Positions 61,535 through 64,000 of a DNA stretch of 64,000 nt are shown here, piece after piece. Position 1 is the stretch's first letter. The number at the start of each line of letters is the position of its first letter. The notes under the pieces were generated by a model, which did no database searches, was not told where the DNA came from, and saw nothing but the letters and a program-made list of their open reading frames with translations. Position numbers and translations under genes: made by a program. The DNA is taken from assembly GCA_014239555.1 (NCBI GenBank), contig JAAZYR010000001.1:264210-328209 (forward strand), read 5' to 3'. The DNA comes from Acidimicrobiales bacterium. GTDB taxonomy: Bacteria > Actinomycetota > Acidimicrobiia > Acidimicrobiales > Poriferisodalaceae.

Positions 61535-62800
61535 TCAGGGCGATTGGCGCAGTTGGTTAGCGCGCTTGCATGACACGCAAGAGGTCACAGGTTCGATTCC
61601 TGTATCGCCCACCACTCCGAAACCCTTGAAGGTACTGAGCCAACGCTCAGGCGACGAGACTAACCCCCGATGCTGTTCACATCGTTGGGGGCGCGCTGGG
61701 GGCGCGACAGGAATTCTGATTCCATCAGTCAACGTTTCCGCCAGCTCCTGATCCAGGTGATCCACCAAATGGGCGTACACACCCATCGTTGTTGTCACCT
61801 TCGCATGCCCCAAGCGTTGTTGAATCAACCGCATATGAGCCCCATGCTCCACCGCCCACGACACACTGCTGTGCCGCAGCGCATGAAACGGCACCGACCC
61901 CAACCCGGCGGCGATAACCGCAGGGTTCCAGATGCGGTGACGGAAATTAGATGGACGCACCACCGCACCACTCTCGGTCACAAACAACGCCTCACCGGGC
62001 TCACGTTTCTCTACCAATGGAGCCAACACCTCCACCAACACACCTGGAATTGCGACCGTGCGCACACTCGACGCCGTTTTCGGAGCCCGATACGTCACTG
62101 CACCCCGTTGTTCCTGGATTTGGCGACGCACCGACACCTTCGCGGCGGCAAGGTCAACATCACCCACTTGTAACCCGAACACCTCACCGACTCGTAACCC
62201 CGCGAACGCACCCAACAACACCGCACCCAACAGCGCTGAGTCGATGTGGGGGAGGAGGGACTCGAATTCGCTTTGAGTCAGAAACCTGGCCTCAGGGCGT
62301 GGTTCTTTCGGTAACCGCAACCCGGTGAGACGAAACTTTGCGACCAACCCCTCATCGACTGAGGCTTGATGGATTTGGCGAAACAACGTTCCCGCTTTGC
62401 GGACCGTGTTCAGGCCGACACCACCATCTTGCAACCCAGCGATCAACCGCTGGCCCGTCTCAAGAGTGATCGCACCCAACGCCACACCACCAACGTGTGC
62501 CAGCACATGTTTAGTCAACAAATTCTCGTACAGGGCCACCGTTGCGGGAGCTAAATCACGGCGCCCCTCCAACCAGCGCAACCCATACTCGCCAAAAGAC
62601 TGTTCGCCGAGTTGGGGATCCACCCACAACCCTGCATCCATCAAACGATCCAGCTCTCGACAAAAACGTTCAGCGTCACGTTTCAACTCAAACGACGTAG
62701 ACCGAGGACGGCGAGCTTCATCACGCCACCGCACCCGCCACCGTTTCCCCCGACCACGGCGCCCAGGATCTGCACTCCACCTGTCTTCTACATGACTCAC
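61535..62800 (-). CDS. int: Tyrosine-type site-specific integrase
   Basis: A 421-residue phage-type tyrosine recombinase. An Arm-type DNA-binding region lies at the N-terminus, then the SAM-like core-binding domain (about 65-160), then the catalytic domain. Catalytic Arg is in GLRVGEVFG, HxLRH in FHALRHSSV and the nucleophile Tyr in VTTTMGVYAHL. The last 26 residues are encoded by the antisense of tRNA-Val. Start GTG 62800 overlaps the upstream HTH gene (GTGA). It integrates the element at the tRNA-Val 3' end. Confidence 0.95.
   Translation of the reverse strand: MSHVEDRWSADPGRRGRGKRWRVRWRDEARRPRSTSFELKRDAERFCRELDRLMDAGLWVDPQLGEQSFGEYGLRWLEGRRDLAPATVALYENLLTKHVLAHVGGVALGAITLETGQRLIAGLQDGGVGLNTVRKAGTLFRQIHQASVDEGLVAKFRLTGLRLPKEPRPEARFLTQSEFESLLPHIDSALLGAVLLGAFAGLRVGEVFGLQVGDVDLAAAKVSVRRQIQEQRGAVTYRAPKTASSVRTVAIPGVLVEVLAPLVEKREPGEALFVTESGAVVRPSNFRHRIWNPAVIAAGLGSVPFHALRHSSVSWAVEHGAHMRLIQQRLGHAKVTTTMGVYAHLVDHLDQELAETLTDGIRIPVAPPARPQRCEQHRGLVSSPERWLSTFKGFGVVGDTGIEPVTSCVSCKRANQLRQSP
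61538..61614 (+). tRNA. tRNA-Val (anticodon GAC); integration target
   Basis: The acceptor GGGCGAT pairs with ATCGCCC. The anticodon stem CTTGC/GCAAG holds loop ATGACAC with GAC at 61572-61574. The T arm is ACAGGTTCGATTCCTGT. The discriminator is A and CCA (61612-61614) is encoded. The integrase frame reads through the whole gene on the other strand. The 3' half is the likely attachment core (attL side). Confidence 0.97.
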
Positions 62801-63438
62801 TGCAATACATCCTTTCCGAACTGGGTGAGTTCCCCACCGCGCTTTCCCTGACCAGCGGGCGTGGCGAGACCACGTCTGCGGGCCTCAGCAATCCACTTCT
62901 TCGCTGTCGATAACGGAACACCTTCAGCTTCGGCCAAGGCAGCAGTCGGGGCGGTCACCCGATCAGTCACGAACTCTAAATACAACCCGAATCGGCGAGC
63001 ATAAAACCGGTCGGTATAGCCTCGACGCCCAGGGTGACGAAGCTTCACCATTTTGCGAGGCAACAGCTCAACACCTTTTTCCCGGGCTGCGAACTGGAAG
63101 TCTTCAACTGCTTGCTCGACATTGCGCAACACATCCTCAAGGGGGACACGGGCCAAGTCAGCACGGGTCAACCCACCCAAGCTGTCCTGGCGGTTACGGG
63201 CATGCACCGCGCTCACCTGATAGTGACCACCCACAAAGTCGACTTCCACAACCGCCGACAACGACTTCTCAACCCGGCCAGCCACCTTTTCGGTGGGAAG
63301 TGTGGTGTGAATCATGAGCTTGTCCAATCGGTGGACGCCCTCGGCGTCAATGGCGGCCTGGTTGAACTCAATACGGTGCGCACAACCAACACCAGGGATC
63401 TCCGTGATGCCCTCAAAAGAATCACCGTCAACACTCAC
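62797..63438 (-). CDS. Element-borne protein with C-terminal helix-turn-helix
   Basis: About 214 residues. The C-terminal part reads TAALAEAEGVPLSTAKKWIAEARRRGLA, a probable helix-turn-helix, followed by a basic linker GQGKRGGELTQFG. I do not recognise the N-terminal domain. GTG 63438 is chosen because the longer frame (from 63612) covers the excisionase gene on the other strand and has no family look. The end overlaps the integrase start by four bases, so both are likely co-expressed. A regulatory or replication role is possible, not shown. Confidence 0.65.
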   Translation of the reverse strand: MSVDGDSFEGITEIPGVGCAHRIEFNQAAIDAEGVHRLDKLMIHTTLPTEKVAGRVEKSLSAVVEVDFVGGHYQVSAVHARNRQDSLGGLTRADLARVPLEDVLRNVEQAVEDFQFAAREKGVELLPRKMVKLRHPGRRGYTDRFYARRFGLYLEFVTDRVTAPTAALAEAEGVPLSTAKKWIAEARRRGLATPAGQGKRGGELTQFGKDVLQ

Positions 63439-63520
63439 TAGATAAAGTTTAGTCGAATCATCTCTACCTAGCTTGAAAAGGTCGCAACAATAGAACCCAA
63501 CTAAGAAAAGGAAGGTTCTT

Positions 63521-63727
63521 GTGACCCCACAACCCCCAACACAACAACTAGTGACAGAGCAATTGATGACTGTTGACGAAGTCGCCGAGCTGCTCCAAAT
63601 CCCCAAAAGCACTCTGTATTACTGGCGATACCAGCGACAAGGCCCCCCGGCACTGCGACTCGGACGAGCCCTGCGATACCGGCGAACCGACATCGAAAAC
63701 TTCGTGGAATGCGGCCGTGACCGATAA
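63521..63727 (+). CDS. xis: Excisionase-like MerR-type HTH protein
   Basis: A 68-residue protein with the DNA-binding-domain excisionase pattern: LMTVDEVAELLQIPKSTLYYWRYQR, then a wing region with PPALRLGRALRYRRTDIENFV. It directs excision of integrated elements or acts as a repressor. GTG 63521 is preceded by AGGAAGG seven bases upstream. About 80 bp separate it from the minus-strand HTH gene, where divergent promoters should lie. It overlaps the next gene start by 11 bases. Confidence 0.88.
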   Translation: MTPQPPTQQLVTEQLMTVDEVAELLQIPKSTLYYWRYQRQGPPALRLGRALRYRRTDIENFVECGRDR

Positions 63728-64000
63728 CGAAAATGTTCCACTTGTTCCGGATGTTCCGCTTCTGGCAGAAGTATTAGACGACCTTCACAAGTTCTTCGGT
63801 ACCTACGTAGCGTTCCCCTCCGACGAAGCGCATAACGCTGTCTGTGGTTGGGTAGTACACACGTGGTGTGTCGAGGCCTTCGAATCGACACCCCGCCTCG
63901 CGTTGCTGTCACCAGAAAAACAGAGCGGCAAGACCCGGCTTCTTGAATGCATTGACCTCCTCGCCTGTAATTCGCTTCACACCGCAAGCACGACCGCTTC
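63717..64000 (+). CDS. DUF3631-type P-loop ATPase/primase-associated protein (3' end cut)
   Basis: The first 94 residues of a protein seen in actinobacterial phages and plasmids. The segment WVVHTWCVEAFESTPRLALL precedes the Walker A-like SPEKQSGKTRLLE, a layout typical of DUF3631 proteins. The family is usually joined to replication or primase-helicase functions. GTG 63717 overlaps the excisionase end. The rest lies beyond the window. Confidence 0.75.
   Translation, partial: MTDNENVPLVPDVPLLAEVLDDLHKFFGTYVAFPSDEAHNAVCGWVVHTWCVEAFESTPRLALLSPEKQSGKTRLLECIDLLACNSLHTASTTA

Larger units (their letters stand above)
61538..64000. mobile_element. Left end of an integrated element at tRNA-Val (runs off the window)
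   Basis: The tRNA-Val gene, a minus-strand tyrosine integrase overlapping it, a small HTH protein, a divergent excisionase and a DUF3631-type ATPase form the early part of a phage-like or satellite-like integrative element. The base composition appears richer in G+C here than in the neighbouring chromosome. The right end and attR lie beyond the window, so size and class cannot be told. Confidence 0.85.

Noticed and set aside
1..64000. CRISPR array, rRNA operon, insertion sequence
   Set aside because: No regularly spaced repeats, no rRNA-like sequence and no transposase frame were seen.

Overview
The window looks like chromosomal DNA of an actinobacterium, most likely a marine or freshwater Acidimicrobiia-type member of the Actinomycetota. 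The basis is the recA/miaB/miaA/dapF/hflX neighbourhood, an actinobacterial-type LexA box (CGAAC-N4-GTTCG) in front of recA, an F420-type LLM oxidoreductase, a DUF4916 protein, frequent GTG and TTG starts, and abundant SDR, acyl-CoA, P450 and Baeyer-Villiger genes. The taxonomic call is inference; no rRNA gene is present.

Region 1 (1-28.6 kb) is accessory metabolism. It holds a truncated metallo-beta-lactamase-fold gene, a cytochrome P450, a tightly packed minus-strand group (SDR, PhyH dioxygenase, serine hydrolase, Bcr/CflA-type exporter), an SDR, two adjacent nitroreductases with a DMT transporter, an alkylsulfatase, an acyl-CoA dehydrogenase and a CoA-type Nudix hydrolase. A translationally coupled cassette of Baeyer-Villiger monooxygenase, SMP-30 lactonase and alpha/beta hydrolase follows, then a 3-hydroxyacyl-CoA dehydrogenase-like SDR with a thiolase. 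Next come an MFS transporter, a TauD-like dioxygenase, a DUF4916 protein, three aminotransferases, a second PhyH protein and a stand-alone family A DNA polymerase with DEDDy exonuclease and large palm/fingers insertions. Together these suggest a heterotroph that oxidises and cleaves ketones, lipids, alkyl sulfates and branched or chlorinated-type substrates.

Region 2 (28.6-57.5 kb) is mostly core. It contains a copper P-type ATPase diverging from rimO-pgsA-cinA-thpR-LLM oxidoreductase, then recA behind two LexA boxes. Where recX would often lie there is a Baeyer-Villiger monooxygenase broken by one in-frame TGA, followed by a PaaI-type thioesterase. The row miaB-miaA-dapF-hflX-dapC-dapE then joins tRNA modification to lysine/diaminopimelate synthesis, with ATGA overlaps. 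HAD phosphatase, GMC oxidoreductase, D-aminoacylase-like, DEAD-box helicase, N6-adenine methylase, metX, aldo/keto reductase, mutM and two small unknown genes follow, then tRNA-Gly(GCC).

Region 3 (57.5-61.5 kb) has a fatty-acid desaturase, an SDR, a phosphotransferase and an alpha/beta hydrolase, then tRNA-Cys(GCA) and tRNA-Val(GAC). From tRNA-Val to the right edge (61.54-64 kb) lies the left end of an integrated element: a tyrosine integrase whose last 26 codons are the antisense of the tRNA, a small HTH protein, a divergent excisionase and the start of a DUF3631-type ATPase. The element looks richer in G+C than its surroundings.

The strongest points for follow-up are the interrupted Baeyer-Villiger gene, the LexA-controlled recA promoter architecture, the polymerase insertions, the coupled BVMO-lactonase-hydrolase cassette, and active-site or ligand substitutions in DapF, CinA, MutM and an acyl-CoA dehydrogenase.
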